From: Entamoeba invadens IP1
Taxonomy: Eukaryota > Evosea > Mastigamoebida > Endamoebidae
Reading direction: 5' to 3'
Assembly (NCBI RefSeq): GCF_000330505.1
Contig: NW_004440380.1
Coordinates: 98,656-128,154, forward strand
DNA: 29,499 bases
A program made the translations under genes and the position numbers. The notes under the pieces were generated by a model that was given only the letters and a program-made list of their open reading frames with translations, searched no databases and had not been told where the DNA came from. Below, piece by piece: positions 9,219-21,750 of this stretch (positions within the stretch are counted from its first letter, which is position 1; each line of letters starts with the position of its first letter).

Positions 9219-11416
9219 CTATTTTAAAGAAAAAGATGTATAAATTTCTTAGGGAATAAATTTAAATATTCAGTGAAAAAAAGATGGCGGTTTAGGCATT
9301 CCATTATAGCACATAGTAGTATCACTTGTATTGGAAGACAATATCTTGATTGTGTTGGATCAGCCAAGACGTTCTTATTGTTCTCATTGGATTGAAATCA
9401 TGGTCATGTGTATTTTATAAATTGATTAAAAGAAATAAAAAAGAATTTAAATTTGTTTTTTTAGAAATAAATAGAACATCATCTCAGTGATAATTAAAAT
9501 AAGAAAACCCCCGCAATACAAGTGTTAATACAAAGCTTTTTCATAAAATTGGGTTTATTGTGTATATAATTATTAAATAGTTTAGTGATCAGAATGCCAA
9601 CGATAAAAACCGCGATTTGGTGACAAAAATCCAATCACAACTAATTGTTTTAATGTTACAGTAACAAACTATATCTATATTATAAAAAATCGTTATAATT
9701 TGTGGCTTAAATCGTTCTGAAATAATTGAATTTTATTGTACAAAACACTGTTTTTTTTCTTCAAAACACTACATATTGGTCATTACTAATAATTACAAAG
9801 CTTAAGATGGAAAATTATTCCACAATAAAAATTAACTATATTTCTATAAATACATTTAAATCAAAAAAAATTCAAGAAAATTTAATGAATAAATAAGATG
9901 GTTAGTGTGTAAAAGAATTAAAATAAATCGAAAGTATTTTTTAAAAAATCCGACAATAAACCACTTTATTAATTTAGACAAAAATAACAAACAATTAAAG
10001 AAAATATTATAAATTTGTCAATTTTATTTAAAAATAAACTTAATTTAAAGTATAAATAACTTGTTGAATTTAAAAATAAAAATAAATTCCTGAGATTAAT
10101 TTCTATGTGTCACTTGTTTGCTATAACCAATGCAAGTATTGACTGAATTAAATAAGCTTGTTTGTTTGTTTGATGTCTATTTTTATAATAAAGTTATTTC
10201 CCTTGTGATTGTAATAATTTGTTTGTAATAAAAATATAATTTATTGTTTTGCTCAATAAGAAAATAATTAGAATACAATAAATTTGTTGTTTTTAGACAG
10301 ACATTTTTATTTTTATTTCGTTGACTTTTCAAATAACAGTTACTTTTGTATTTAAAAAAACATATTAATTATTATTATTTTAATATAAAAATAATAAAAC
10401 ACACTATTTTTTTTAATGATTTATAATTATATTGAATTGTAGAATAAATATACCACCCAATTAAAACTGTTATTCCAACAATATTCAATATTTCAAATAC
10501 AACAAAAAGTTTTTTTGAAAAAATACCTTTTTATTTAAACTTTAAAAATACAACAATATTTATTAATTTTAATAAAAATACAATTAAAGTGGTTAAATAA
10601 CAATGATAAAAAGAGACACAATAGCTTTGTTTTGATTTTTAAAAATAAAAAACTGCATTATTCTCATTCAGTATTATTTGGTATTAACTTCTCAAAAGAA
10701 AACAAATTAAACAAGTCACATGCATAGAATACATTATAAAACCACAAAATAAATAAAAACATGGCATATAAAGATCCAAACGCTTATATTCAGCATTTTA
10801 TTTATAGTATATCGAGCAATTTTTCTATAAACAATACGAAAATTAAAAATAGAAAAAAATAATATATAAACAATAATTTGATAATTCAAAACATCGATCA
10901 ATGATATACAACGACACTCAAAGTAAACCACAAAATTATTTATCACAAAGGTTTTGAATACGACCAAATGGTGCCAGTTACATATTCAGGCTTGAATTGA
11001 AAAGCTTGTAAATAAATTCCATAGGAATAATTATGGATACAATGACAATTGTTTAAATAAAAATGTACAATTAACAACATTGACAATGTGACTGAAATAT
11101 GAATCACAGACACAACAAAAAATCGAATTATATATATGTAATAAGAATTATACAATTAGTGTGTTGTCAGCTCAAATATATTAATTTAAAGACAAAAGCA
11201 AACATACTTAAAATACAACACACCATCGAAGGCGTCAGTGACTAAATAGCAACTGTAATCATATCATATTATCTCTTTATTACATTCTTATTATATTTGA
11301 ATAAACGCCTTCCCCATTTGGTCATTCAATCATTGTTTTAATATTATACACAGGTTGTTCTTTATTTTAAAACATTAAAAATATTAATCACGTAGAATAT
11401 AAGTACTTAATGATAG

Positions 11417-11464
11417 GCCGGCTTTTGAAGAGTCGGCAACCCATGTAAATGAATATTTACATGG
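11417..11464. other. Two adjacent strong hairpins
   Basis: First hairpin: GCCGGCT (11417-11423) can pair with AGTCGGC (11431-11437), including one G-U pair, around the 7-base loop TTTGAAG. Second: CCATGTAAAT (11441-11450) and ATTTACATGG (11455-11464) form a perfect 10-bp stem around GAAT. The pair sits in a gene-poor region. It could be a structured RNA or the core of a small palindromic element. Confidence 0.4.
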
Positions 11465-12292
11465 TTTATATATACCATTCAAATATATTACAACACAACT
11501 TCTAATGTAATTATTCTCGATATACAAAAGCGTCTATTCTCGTTCCCAAACACAAACACATGGTAATCATGACAATTATTAAATTACATATGAACATCTC
11601 TAAATGGCAAATAATAATACCATTCAATATCAACACAATACATTTAAATACAAACATTAATTACTGGTAACGCCTTTATTGTATTTGTGACTTTTTTATT
11701 CTAAAAAAGTGCCTCTGTGTTTAAAAAAATCAAAAAACAAAATGACTAAAAACTGAAATATAATGATTACGTGCTTAAATAGCGTTATACACCACTTAAA
11801 CAAAAAAATGTTCGGAGGTTTGATCGCTCAAATGATTAAAATCAAGAGCAATTCACAAAGGTTAAAAACATGGAATAAAATTGATGAAAAAAAAGAAAGA
11901 GTAGTTTGATTATTATTGATTGATTACCTTGTTATTATTTTATTGGACTTAATAAATAAACGTTGAATAACAATTCAATAATATAATTTTTGGAAAAACA
12001 TTTGAATAAAATGTAAATAATTATGTTGATTTTGAATAAATACGTATGATAATACTCGAAATCGTTTGCTATAACCACGTATTGGTTTATCAGTAATATT
12101 ATCAGAACATTGTTTTATAATAGTAATTAACGGCAGATGTAACATCACGGTATCTGTTTTTATTTTAATCAAAATTTTGGTATTTATGATAGATGTGTAG
12201 AAACCCATTAAACGATAATGTTATCATTTTAGTTGATAGTATCCGCTTTGTTCCTTCCTATGTCTTTTTAAGTTGAATAAATTCAAAAGCAC

Positions 12293-12389
12293 AAAAAGAC
12301 AACACGAGAAGCTTTTGTATTGTCTTTTTCTTTTTAGTGTTGTGTTATCGTTTGGTTAATATCAGTAATGTTGTTAATATATAACAACA
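12293..12389. repeat. Cluster of inverted repeats
   Basis: AAAAAGACAA (12293-12302) and TTGTCTTTTT (12320-12329) are perfect 10-bp inverted arms. TGTTGTTA (12369-12376) and TAACAACA (12382-12389) are perfect 8-bp arms around ATATA. Function unknown; possibly debris of palindromic MITEs. Confidence 0.35.
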
Positions 12390-12702
12390 CACCCCATTAA
12401 GACGTGTTGTTGTTTTTTATTTCAGAACTTTTATTATAAAATACAATTAAAAAACAACTTTTCGTTAACCAATTTTTTAAAAAAAATCAATACACAAACC
12501 CGTTTTATAACATTTCAATGTGCCACAAATTAATACAGTATAAATAACAATTGGTTTATATCTATTTGAACTATGTCTTCATTATTTTATACTAAAACTA
12601 GTTTAATTCACATGTTTTTTTACATTGGATTTAAAAAATATCATAATATTTCCAACTAAATATATTGTATCTAAATTGTCAACGTGTAAATATTGAATAT
12701 TT

Positions 12703-12840
12703 TCAAGTCACCCATTTTTTAAAAAAGTTGTCTCTGATCTTTTTAAATATCTCATGGATTAAATTACCATCGACATCAGCGTACAAGTTTCTAATTTCAT
12801 CTTCATATTTAATGGATTCACACAAGTCATAGTCTATTGA
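12703..12840 (-). pseudogene. C-terminal fragment of an unidentified protein
   Basis: An open frame of 45 codons ends at TGA 12703-12705 and is bounded upstream by TAA 12841-12843. It reads SIDYDLCESIKYEDEIRNLY, then a short Asp/Gly segment (ADVDGNL) and FKKIRDNFFKKW. Its mixed charged and hydrophobic composition is unlike the chance frames nearby. It has no start codon and I do not recognise it. It lies 180 bases downstream of the second kinase gene on the same strand and could be the last exon or remnant of another gene. Confidence 0.35.
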
Positions 12841-13022
12841 TTACTTTTTTGTTTTGTTTAATGTTAAAACTTGTAGGCTTAAAAAAATGTTGTAAAAGAA
12901 CAAAAAAATAAGGTGCGGGTTTCTCCCTTCACATTATATATTTATTATTTGTTGGTTGTTTATTCTGTGCCAGACAACACAATTTAAATTGTAAGATTAA
13001 CAATTCAAATAAAAATTTTTGT

Positions 13023-16000
13023 TTAATTGCAATAATTCACCAGCAATACTAAAATTTTTTCAATTGAAAGTCTATCATTGGGGTTTTAACACCAACATTT
13101 TGTTATTATGTCAAACAATTCAGTTGTTATTTCTTTTGGTTGATCAACTCTTTTTCCTTTTGTAACAAATTCTGCTATTTTCCATAGAAATTTGAACGAT
13201 TCGATTGGATAGACATCCCCCCGTTTTAAACACTCACACATAGTTACTCCAAATGAAAACACATCAGCTGGTTTTTTTGTACTTTTGTTGTTCCAGCACT
13301 TCAGGCGCCATATAAATTGGTGTTCCAATACCCTTTGTGAAAGTCATGTTGGTCATCAACATATTGACATTTCTACTACTTCCAAAATCAGTCAATTTTG
13401 CACTGACTTTTTCTTTTACATCAAGTGAGAATACAAGAATATTGTCTGGCTTGATGTCTCTGTGTAATATCCCATTTTCGTGTAGATATGATATTCCCTT
13501 TGCTGCATCCAACAGCATTTTAATACGTAATTTCATATCAATATCATCAGATTTTTTGTGTTCTATTAAATCTTGTAAACACCCATATTGTGCAAATTCA
13601 GTGACCATACAGATCTTGTTTGGTATAAAAACAGCGCCATAAAAATGGATGATATACTCATTTCTAAATTTTTCTAACATAGAAACTTCCTTTTCAAATT
13701 CGACTTGTCCTTTTTTGTCATCCTTTTTCTTTAACTTTTTTATTGCAACAACATTTCATCTGTAAGTTACTTTGTAGACAATTCCAAACGAACCCTCTCC
13801 AAGTTTGTTCTCCTCTTTTAATTCCTCATAATCAATTCGTGTTGTTTGTTGTGTTATTCCAACGACTTTGATTGGGTTGAATATTTCTTCTTGTTTTTTG
13901 AGGCACTTTGAAACAATTTGAATTGTGTTTTTGATTTGACACGTGCAAAAGGGGATTAAAACAGCTTCAAATTCACAAGCATATCCCTTTTTAAAACAAA
14001 CAACTTCTGGTCTAATTTTAAGATTAAATTTGTCAAATTTTGATGTAATTGTGAATTGGATTTTAACAACATTTTTGTTATTGTTTCCAACACAGAAAAC
14101 TTCTCGACTTTCCAAATTCACTGGAATTTCATTTATATTTTTGTTGAAATTAATTTCTTTGGAGGAAACACAAATTCCGTTCTGAAGAAAAACGAAATGA
14201 ATATTCGACCTCTTCATTTGAAATACGGTTGTTGTTTTCTCTACTTCTTTTTTGTGGAGTTTTTGCATTATTTTCTTTGTGGTTATTATTATTATCACAA
14301 TAAGTGATACAAAGATAATAATAAATAATAACACCATTAAAAATATCACCCACCAAACAGCCTGTGTTTCACAATAAGTCCCATCTTCACTTGGTTCATT
14401 CCAAAATGAACACTTCATACACTTCGATTTAGTAATTTCATTGCATTTTAATATTAGTGAAAGATCAACACATTTTCCGTTTGAAAGTAAAACAAGTGAA
14501 TTATCACATGAAGTACATTTGTTTGTGGACGAACATGTTAAACAAATTTGTTCACATTTCTGACATTCGTTTGTGTTGACTGTAAAATACCCATCTTGAC
14601 ATTTTGGACACCCATTTTGTGTAACATCCACTACACACCCGACGATATCACTTTGTGGCATACACTCACCGCCGATTGTTTTGTAATTTGTTGAATTGCA
14701 GGTGAGACAACTATTTATGTTTAGGCACTTCCCACATTTTTGATCACATTTATAACAATCAAGTCCTACTCTGTAATACCCGTCTTTGCACACAACACAA
14801 CCACTTCCAAAACTTGCATATTGGTCACACTTCGTTTCCAACTCTTCGTTTGTGTTGCATTTGTAATTTGACAAATACGTGTTTTGTGGACAACTGAGAC
14901 ATTTTGTCGATGTTTCAAAACACATCAAACAACTTGGGTCACAACTTTTACATTGTTTTGTTGACTTATCAAGATAATAAATGTTGTCACATCTCCAACA
15001 CCCAAAAATGTTTTGAACATTACAATTTTGTTCACCGTATTTCTTGCATGTATTATTGGATAAAATAAAATCATTTTCACATTCATCACATCTCCCATTT
15101 AAAAAATATTGACAGTTATCAATTATTGTTGTGCATTTACCATTTTGGTCGTTTGGGAGTACACAATCATTCTTTTCACATATTCCATTTATATTCATTT
15201 TACTTGAACTATCACACTTTGTCGCTATTCCATTTTCACATATTTCAGCGTTTGTGAAAAATTCATTGCATTTTAAACAATTTGTTGTGTTTAATACATA
15301 ATTTTTGTTACAAGAAACAATGTTGTTGTTGGTTGTCACCTCACTGTTAATATCACTTTTTACGCATGTACCATTGTTGTTAACGTACCCATTGTTTGTG
15401 TTGCATATTTGGCACTTTTCATCAAATTGAACAATTAAACAAGTCTCATCATTTACACACAAACCATCCTTTAATGAAAAACCCACCGAACACTTAAAAC
15501 ATATTTTTGATACCGAATATTCACAATTTAAAATTTATTCACATTTCGAATTGATAACTGCAAATTGACTTTTGCAAGTAATACAACTTGTTTTAATTAA
15601 AGGACAATATCTACAATTCACATCATCACAAATGGTTGGGTCTTCACACTTTTGAGACGTTTTATTGTACATTTTATCTGTGCAATTCAAAACAAGTTTT
15701 TTAATATTTTTCTTTGTATATATTGCGGCGTTGAACTGTACATCTCCAAACTGCAATATTGTTTCTGAAACAAACAGAACCGTTTTTGTTAATTCAAAAA
15801 GTTTAATATCAATTGTTTCTGGTGTTAAAATACCAAGAACAAAATTATCAGTTTTGTTCAAAGAAATTTTCGTGTTTCCTATTCTAACACTTTCTGATTC
15901 ATATTCATCACTTATGAAGCTTGTTATTGTATATGTTCCAATTTTTATTGTTAAAGATGTAATGTTTTGGAGAGGAGTGATATACCAGTCTTCTGTGTCA

Positions 16001-17278
16001 TTACATGGACAGTAAGTTTCAGCGTATTTCAGATTATAGTTTGTAACTTCTTTGAGATGACAAAATATTTTCTTCGAATTTCCGTATCTCAATAATTTGC
16101 CGTCCATTAACAATTGTGTACCCGCTAAATATGTTACTGTGATTCTCGTTAAAGAGTAAATTAAATCAAAATTGTTTTTTGATTGCACAGTTGAGTTTGT
16201 AAAATCAATATAAATTGAATTAATATTAAACATGACAGGTAAGTCTCTAATATCCCTGTTAGTAACTATTATTGTTGAATTGACAAAAATAAATCCATAT
16301 CTTATTTCAATAAAGGACTTTCCGGTCACATTTAATACAGTTGTATAAATAAAATCATCTTCATATATACAAGGTTGAAAACAACGACCAGTATTAAAAG
16401 AAATTGTTTCTACCTGTTTTGAATCATTCATACCATTTAAAGTAACAACACTTCCTCTAACAAAATAAATGGAATATGTGTTGTATATTTTTGAATGATT
16501 GTTTAACACCAAATATGAATTATCGACAGTCATTGAATTGTCGCTAATGTTTATTTCGGAATTATCATTCAATGTAGCATGTGTTTTATAATAAAAACAA
16601 CAAAGTCTAAAACCAGTTAATTTAGAATAATCATTTAAAACCAAAGTTGAAGTAAAGAAATATATATAGTGTCGAGATCATCATTGAATAATTGTTCATT
16701 GTTAATTGTGAGTTAGCGTAAAAATACGAGTAAGATGTAGTTTCTATCGTAGTATTTTGATTCATTACAATTATACTATTTTTTGACAAACTTAATTGAC
16801 TCTGTAATGATAAAATTGCATTGTCATTAAATGTTAATCGAAAGAAATCTGTCATTTGTAATTTTTGGTATATATTTAACTTTGAATACCCACAAATTGA
16901 ACCAGAGGAATATTCTTGAAATGATAAAATATCGTTTGTTTTTAAAACAGAATAATCATTCATTTCTAATTTTGAATAACCATAAAATTTTGTTAAATGA
17001 AATAATGTTAATTGTGAATTCTCAAATTGTTCAATAGAACCATAACTTACACAAGTGACATTACAATATATATTAACAGAAGAGTTTGAAACTATTTTAA
17101 ACTGAATAACACTTGAAGAAGTTTCAACTCCAATTGTTAAATCGTTATTTATTGTTCACGTATTATTGACCAAAGTTGTTGTTATTGTATTTGAAAAAAG
17201 ACAACTTTGTGAAATGACAGAACAAATAAGAAATGATGTTAAGCAAATGTTTGTTGACTTAAACAAATACATCAACAT
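13023..17278 (-). pseudogene. Second TMK-family kinase gene, inactivated
   Basis: Same architecture as the kinase gene at 1544-6161 and convergent with it. The ATG at 17278 starts a signal peptide (MLMYLFKSTN, then ICLTSFLICS). A beta-repeat ectodomain, Cys-rich region (about 15650-14380), membrane helix starting VWWVIFLMV (about 14360-14280), beta-rich juxtamembrane domain and kinase follow. Six lesions are visible: TGA at codon 41 (17156-17158); a +1 shift in a TA-rich stretch near 16650; TAA at 15535-15537; TGA at 13756-13758, exactly where the first kinase has the Gly of YRGN; a +1 shift in an A7 run (13272-13278); and TAA at 13086-13088 just after KCWC. Ignoring these, the frame closes at TAA 13023. 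Kinase motifs GEGSFGIV, VAIKK, HRDIKPDN, DFGSS and APE are all kept, so the decay looks recent. It cannot give a full product. Confidence 0.88.
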
Positions 17279-19135
17279 ATTTATTTAGATATCGAATTAC
17301 CATGTTTTTGTATGTTTAAATAATTTAATGTAATTACTTTTTTTAGTAATTATTATTTATTTATTTTCAAATTGATTGTTGAAAAGTTCGCAATTTTTAA
17401 GAAAAATAATATTAAAAGTGTGTTTTCTGATTCACAAAATTTTGAATATAGTCAAAGGCGTCTATTTTTCATGAATCTAGCAGAAAAACGTATTTGTCGT
17501 AAATGAATGAATTTTGTAGAAAATTCTTTTAATATTGAAATTTATTTTTTATAATTTTTTTAATTAAGTTACAGACATGGCTCGGTATTAGGGATGTCGA
17601 AACGGTTTCCTAAACAATTTTTTGTTTATTTCTGAAACAAATAATTTTAGTATGTTTTAAAACACAAATAAAAAAGTTTGTGAAACAATTTCAGTTTTTG
17701 AAATTGTTTTAAAAATAAATAATACCTGTTTCGTTTTCAAACATTGTGTTTTGAAACCACTTGTTTTCAAAACAACGGTTTCTCAAACATTATTTTTTAA
17801 TTGTGTTGTAAAATGACATTTACAAACAAAATTTATTTTTAAAAATATTTCATTAATTTTATTTTATTTGTTTAAACAAATTATAACAATAATGTCAAAA
17901 TTATTTATTTTGATTATTATTCAAAACTTACTTTTTAATCCGGCAATTAGTCAATTTTATTTTACTTAAAACAATTAATAAACGAGTACTGTGTTATCAA
18001 TAATTGATCAAAATGATCATTCGAATAAAATATGACATTTTTTCATTTATTAAAATATCCAATAAAATACTTCACATCGCCAATCTAATAAATAAGAAAA
18101 ATGTCAAATAGTTATACATACAAACACGACGATAATAATAATATGATAGTCGTTTTAACCGAAAGAAAATATTTAAAAAACACTAATTATTTTATACCAT
18201 CATTTAAACCCAATCTTTTTCATCTTTTACACTAATGTTTAACCCTAAGCATTATTTACATTACATCGAAAAGTTGAATTGGTCGTTTATGCATTTCACT
18301 AATCGGTTTGTTTAAGTTGAAAGTAACAAAAGATAATTTAACATTTTTAAAAATTGAAATAATAAAAACTATTAAACTTAAAATACATTATTCTTTTGTA
18401 TATAACAGCAATAATAAAGTTTAAATTAAATACTTATTTATAATTATGTCAATATTTTGGGCCTGTTTCCAAAATGTCACGGCTTAATTATAATTAATCA
18501 ATAGAATTATTGATATATAAAACATGTTTTTAATTACAAAAATATTTATATTTGGATTATTGATTTATAATAATTGATGTTTTTTAAATGATGTAATATC
18601 ATAATAAATTATTTAATGATCTTCAAATATGACTGTTATTGTTAATATAATTATACTTATGTTGATATGTTGTTTTAGTTAATTAAAAATAACAACATTG
18701 ATCATTTTTATAATTTAATTATGTTTCATGTTGTCATTATTTTTCACTTTATTTATAAATGATGTGAATTAGACAAAAACATTAATATATAAATAATTTT
18801 TATAATTTATTATTTATCAAATATAATATTTACATAAATAACATTAAATACTGATTTATACTACAAATTTGCATTGGAAAGTTGTATCTAAATGATATTA
18901 TATATGAATAATGATTTTATAATCATGTTCCTTATAGTTTTATAACAATTTGTTATTTTAACAGCATATAATAATAAATTATATATACAACAAATTACAT
19001 TATTTTTAAAAGTATAACACTTTTCTCTCGAACCATATTTGTTTTTTTTTAAAAAATATAATTCTTATATTATAAAACTTAATATTTTTAATTTTTAAAA
19101 AACAAAAAATATTATAAATTATTATAATTATTAAA
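17279..19135. other. AT-rich non-coding region, probably the left arm of a hAT element
   Basis: No gene is seen. 17589 starts a hAT-like end and 17599-17790 is dense in GAAAC/GTTTC motifs. From about 18440 the composition becomes extremely AT-rich with many short palindromes. A TIR-like AAAGGCGTCT at 17454-17463 resembles the CAGGCGTCT tip of the element at 23454, but no partner end was found. Confidence 0.4.
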
Positions 19136-21328
19136 TTATTCCAGTATCATACCTGTGCGACAATTTTCTATTCCAACCAATTCTTTCAGATTCTTTTTTC
19201 TTGTATAAGTATATATAAGATACATTTTTTCTAAACGAGTAGGGGATAATTTATTCCTATTATTTGTTGTGTAATTTCCAGCTAATGAAAACAACCTTTC
19301 GGAAGGGGTGCTTGCACATATAACAGATGCATGATTTACTCCAAGTTTTGAAAGAGCAGGCCAGCATATTTCTTTGTTTTTCCAATATGTCGCAAAATCG
19401 TTGAAATTGTCATTTTCAAGAGGTTCATTTTCATATCTCATCATTTGCGACAATACATCAATATTTGTATTTGTCTTATTTCGAAGAGTTACAGAATATC
19501 TCAATTTTGGTGTTGCTTCAATTTGTGACAATTCTTGTGTTTGGGGAACAATTGAATTTTCTTCAATATAAGATTTGATTAACATCCTTATTTCATCGGC
19601 CTCTTCAGTGTTAAATACCGACAATTTTACAACAGGATTAAGGATATTTGCTAACATCACTTTTGGATCTTTTCTTAAATTGTACTCCCCCTCATAGAAA
19701 TAAAAATTTAATGATTTAATTACATTATCTAAAAATTCAATTTTCGTTTTAGTCAAATCAAATTTAAAATGTTCTTCGTAATCGAAATTTACATTTTTAA
19801 GTTGTTTTGTGGTATAATTCAAACAGTAATCCGGAGTGTATTCTTCATCTCCAATTGTTAAAGTAAGTTTCGTTTCTTCGATAATTTCATTTGTATTTTT
19901 ATTGGATTCCATTAAATCAGTTAAATCCATTTTAAGTTGTTCAATTTCAACGTACAAATAAAATAATGTTGGTATTTTTTCGGATGATAAAAAATCACTT
20001 GTATTTAATAGAATTTATTACATTTCCAACGAAACCAAGAACTTTAAAATCACTTTGCGAAAAAGTGTGATTTGCAATAAACAATTCTTTTTCTTTTTTG
20101 TTTTTTATTAATTTTGAACGTTCTATAAACAACCGGTTTATTTCTTCACCACTCACAATTACACTTTCTATCATTCCAATCTTTGTAAACCATCTAATTT
20201 CTATATCAGTAATCAATCTTTTATACTCCTTGTGTTCTTTTTCAAAAATGTTCTTTAATGAAGAAAAAAGTGTTGGACTTTTTTAATCTTTTTCACAACT
20301 GTCTTGGCCTTTTTAAGGACACTATTGTTTGATAGTGTATCTGTAATTGATTTTTTAATTGCAAGATTTAATTTGTGGCATGAACAACCGATTGATTTTA
20401 GTCCTGCAGCTTCCACTGCAATAACTATATTTTTTAGCATTATCACTGATAACAACAAAATCTCCAAACTTTTCCAATGACCAATTTTCAATGCAATTGA
20501 GAAGAAAAATGGAAATATTTGTTGTTGTATGTACATGTAAAAATTCAGTAAGTTGTAAAACACGAGACGTTATTTCTCCATTTTTATAAAAGTGAATAGT
20601 GAAACTGTAAAAACTCAATTGAGTTTTTGATGTCCAACCATCAACTGTAGCACATATTCCATTATTATTTTCATGTATTTCGTCTTTGATTTCTTCTTTG
20701 TATTTATCATATATTTCTTCAATTCTTGTTGTAACACTTTGTCGACTGGGGACAACATATTCTTGATCAACCATTTTCATTATTAATTTGAATGGTTCCA
20801 TTTGAACAATAAAAATGGGTATTCCTGGATAAACACACAAATGAGTTAGAAGTGAGTCCAAATTTTTATGTGTAATATTCCAGTCACGATATCCTATATT
20901 ATATAAACTTCTTTCGGATGTCTGTGTGTCCATATTAATATGATAATTGTGAATTAAATTATTTCGCATATTTGTAGTTACTAGTTTGTTAGTACAAGCA
21001 AAAGAACAGCGACAGTCACCAACTTGACATTGATATTTAAGAATACCATGGGCTCTCAAAAAGTTCTTGTTTTTCTATCTTTTTGTGTGTTTATATTTTA
21101 TTATGTGTTGCATTTTTGAAATATTTTTTCATATTTGTATCTTTTGATGATATTTTCAACTGGTTTATTGTCAACCATTTTTATTTCAACTTCAACCAAT
21201 GAACAGTTTGACCAAAATGGTCCAATAGCTTGAACTTGATCGTCATTTGATTCTTCCATGATTAATATTGTTTAATTATTCAGTTTCTATACATTAACAT
21301 TTCGAATATTGGTGTGGACATCCTTCTG
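17589..21328 (-). mobile_element. Candidate hAT-superfamily element, degenerate
   Basis: A broken hAT transposase (19136-21259) lies between TAGGGATGTCGAAAC at 17589 and an inverted match ending at 21328, whose reverse complement reads AGAAGGATGTCCACAC. GGATGTC plus 3 of the next 5 bases agree. TAGGG is a common hAT tip. The first 200 bases hold six or more GAAAC/GTTTC motifs (17599, 17605, 17634, 17682, 17728, 17753, 17779), like subterminal transposase-binding repeats. No 8-bp target duplication is visible, so the boundaries are uncertain. Confidence 0.4.
19136..21259 (-). pseudogene. hAT-family transposase, multiply frameshifted
   Basis: A candidate start ATG at 21259 gives a 52-residue N-terminal frame (MEESNDDQVQ) that stops at 21101. 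The main body opens by 21059 with a Cys/His cluster (CQVGDC to LIHNYH), perhaps a BED-like finger. TVDGWTS and VVISDNA follow and hold the first two catalytic Asp of the hAT DDE fold, with CSCHKLNL as the conserved C-x2-H segment. The C-terminal part (19136-19957) has the diagnostic hAT dimerisation domain: ATYWKNKEICWPALSKL, then TPSERLFSLAG and NRNKLSP. Breaks: one extra base in an A6 run (plus strand 20430-20435), one missing near 20270, one extra near 20008, and an N-terminal shift near 21070-21100. Old, inactive copy. Confidence 0.85.
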
Positions 21329-21476
21329 ATTAGACTTTGGGCTTGCTCTTTTTGTTATGAAAAATTAGTATTTAAAAATGCCATTAAAACGGGATGTTAT
21401 TTTTACCCGATTCTTTGGAGTTTTTAATACTAATAATCATTTGTAAAAAATATCACGCCCGAAGTCTACTTCTGAA
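21323..21476. mobile_element. Small hAT-type MITE with flanking target duplication
   Basis: Inverted tips TAGACTTTGGGC (21331-21342) and GCCCGAAGTCTA (21457-21468) match at 11 of 12. Inside, ATTAGTATTTAAAAA and TTTTTAATACTAAT, then CGGG and CCCG, continue the palindrome, so the 138-bp unit can fold end to end. It is flanked by CTTCTGAT (21323-21330) and CTTCTGAA (21469-21476), an 8-bp duplication with one mismatch, as made by hAT transposases. It sits at the right end of the larger hAT candidate, so it probably inserted later. Confidence 0.65.
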
Positions 21477-21654
21477 GTGAATATATAACTTGTTCCCTTC
21501 ATTTGGAAAAATAAGTTTATTTTTTTAAGATTTTGTTTTTTTCTCAAAAATCGTTTTGATTGATTAAATAATTTTTTTTCTAAAAATACTTGAATTATGA
21601 TTTGAATTTTGCTCGGGAAATAATCCCAATCATTAGGGAGTTTTACTAAAATCA

Positions 21655-21696
21655 GGGACTCACTTTAAAGGTCGCCCACTCATTTTAGGCACTGTA
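21655..21696. repeat. MITE right-end fragment
   Basis: CTCACTTTAAA, GTCGCCCACT and CACTG followed by TA (21695-21696) match in order the right end of the 28835-29013 element (CTCACTTTAAA, CCGCCCACTTTTTA, TACTG-TA). No left end was identified. Confidence 0.35.
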
Positions 21697-21750
21697 TAAA
21701 ATTTATCTAATAAAGAAAACTTAAATATATTTTTAAATACATCAAAACTA

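Larger units (their letters stand above)
9219..12702. other. Long gene-poor AT-rich intergenic region
   Basis: Apart from a slightly GC-richer patch at about 9290-9425 with no consistent frame, this stretch shows no supported gene. The reading frames of 70-80 residues around 10734-11155 and 11975-12208 have I, Y, F and N-dominated composition as expected by chance. Strong short hairpins occur at 11417-11464 and 12293-12389 and are listed separately. Part of it is likely to be old transposon sequence, but I cannot assign any. Confidence 0.5.

Noticed and set aside
10141..10170. Short GTTT repeats considered as a CRISPR or telomere-like array
   Set aside because: Only a few simple units, no spacers; ordinary low-complexity DNA.
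10734..11155. Two overlapping minus-strand frames of 70-77 residues, hydrophobic
   Set aside because: Rich in I, V, Y and F with no membrane-protein pattern, and in a region without coding composition.
11228..11312. GAAGGCGT/ACGCCTTC inverted pair, possible small transposon
   Set aside because: Only 8 bp arms and no target duplication at the flanks.
11975..12208. 77-residue minus-strand frame
   Set aside because: AT-driven composition and no homology signal.
13756..17158. TGA read as an amino acid (reassigned code)
   Set aside because: TGA and TAA both interrupt pseudogenes at unrelated positions (Gly, Trp and others), and the better-preserved kinase has no in-frame TGA within its body.
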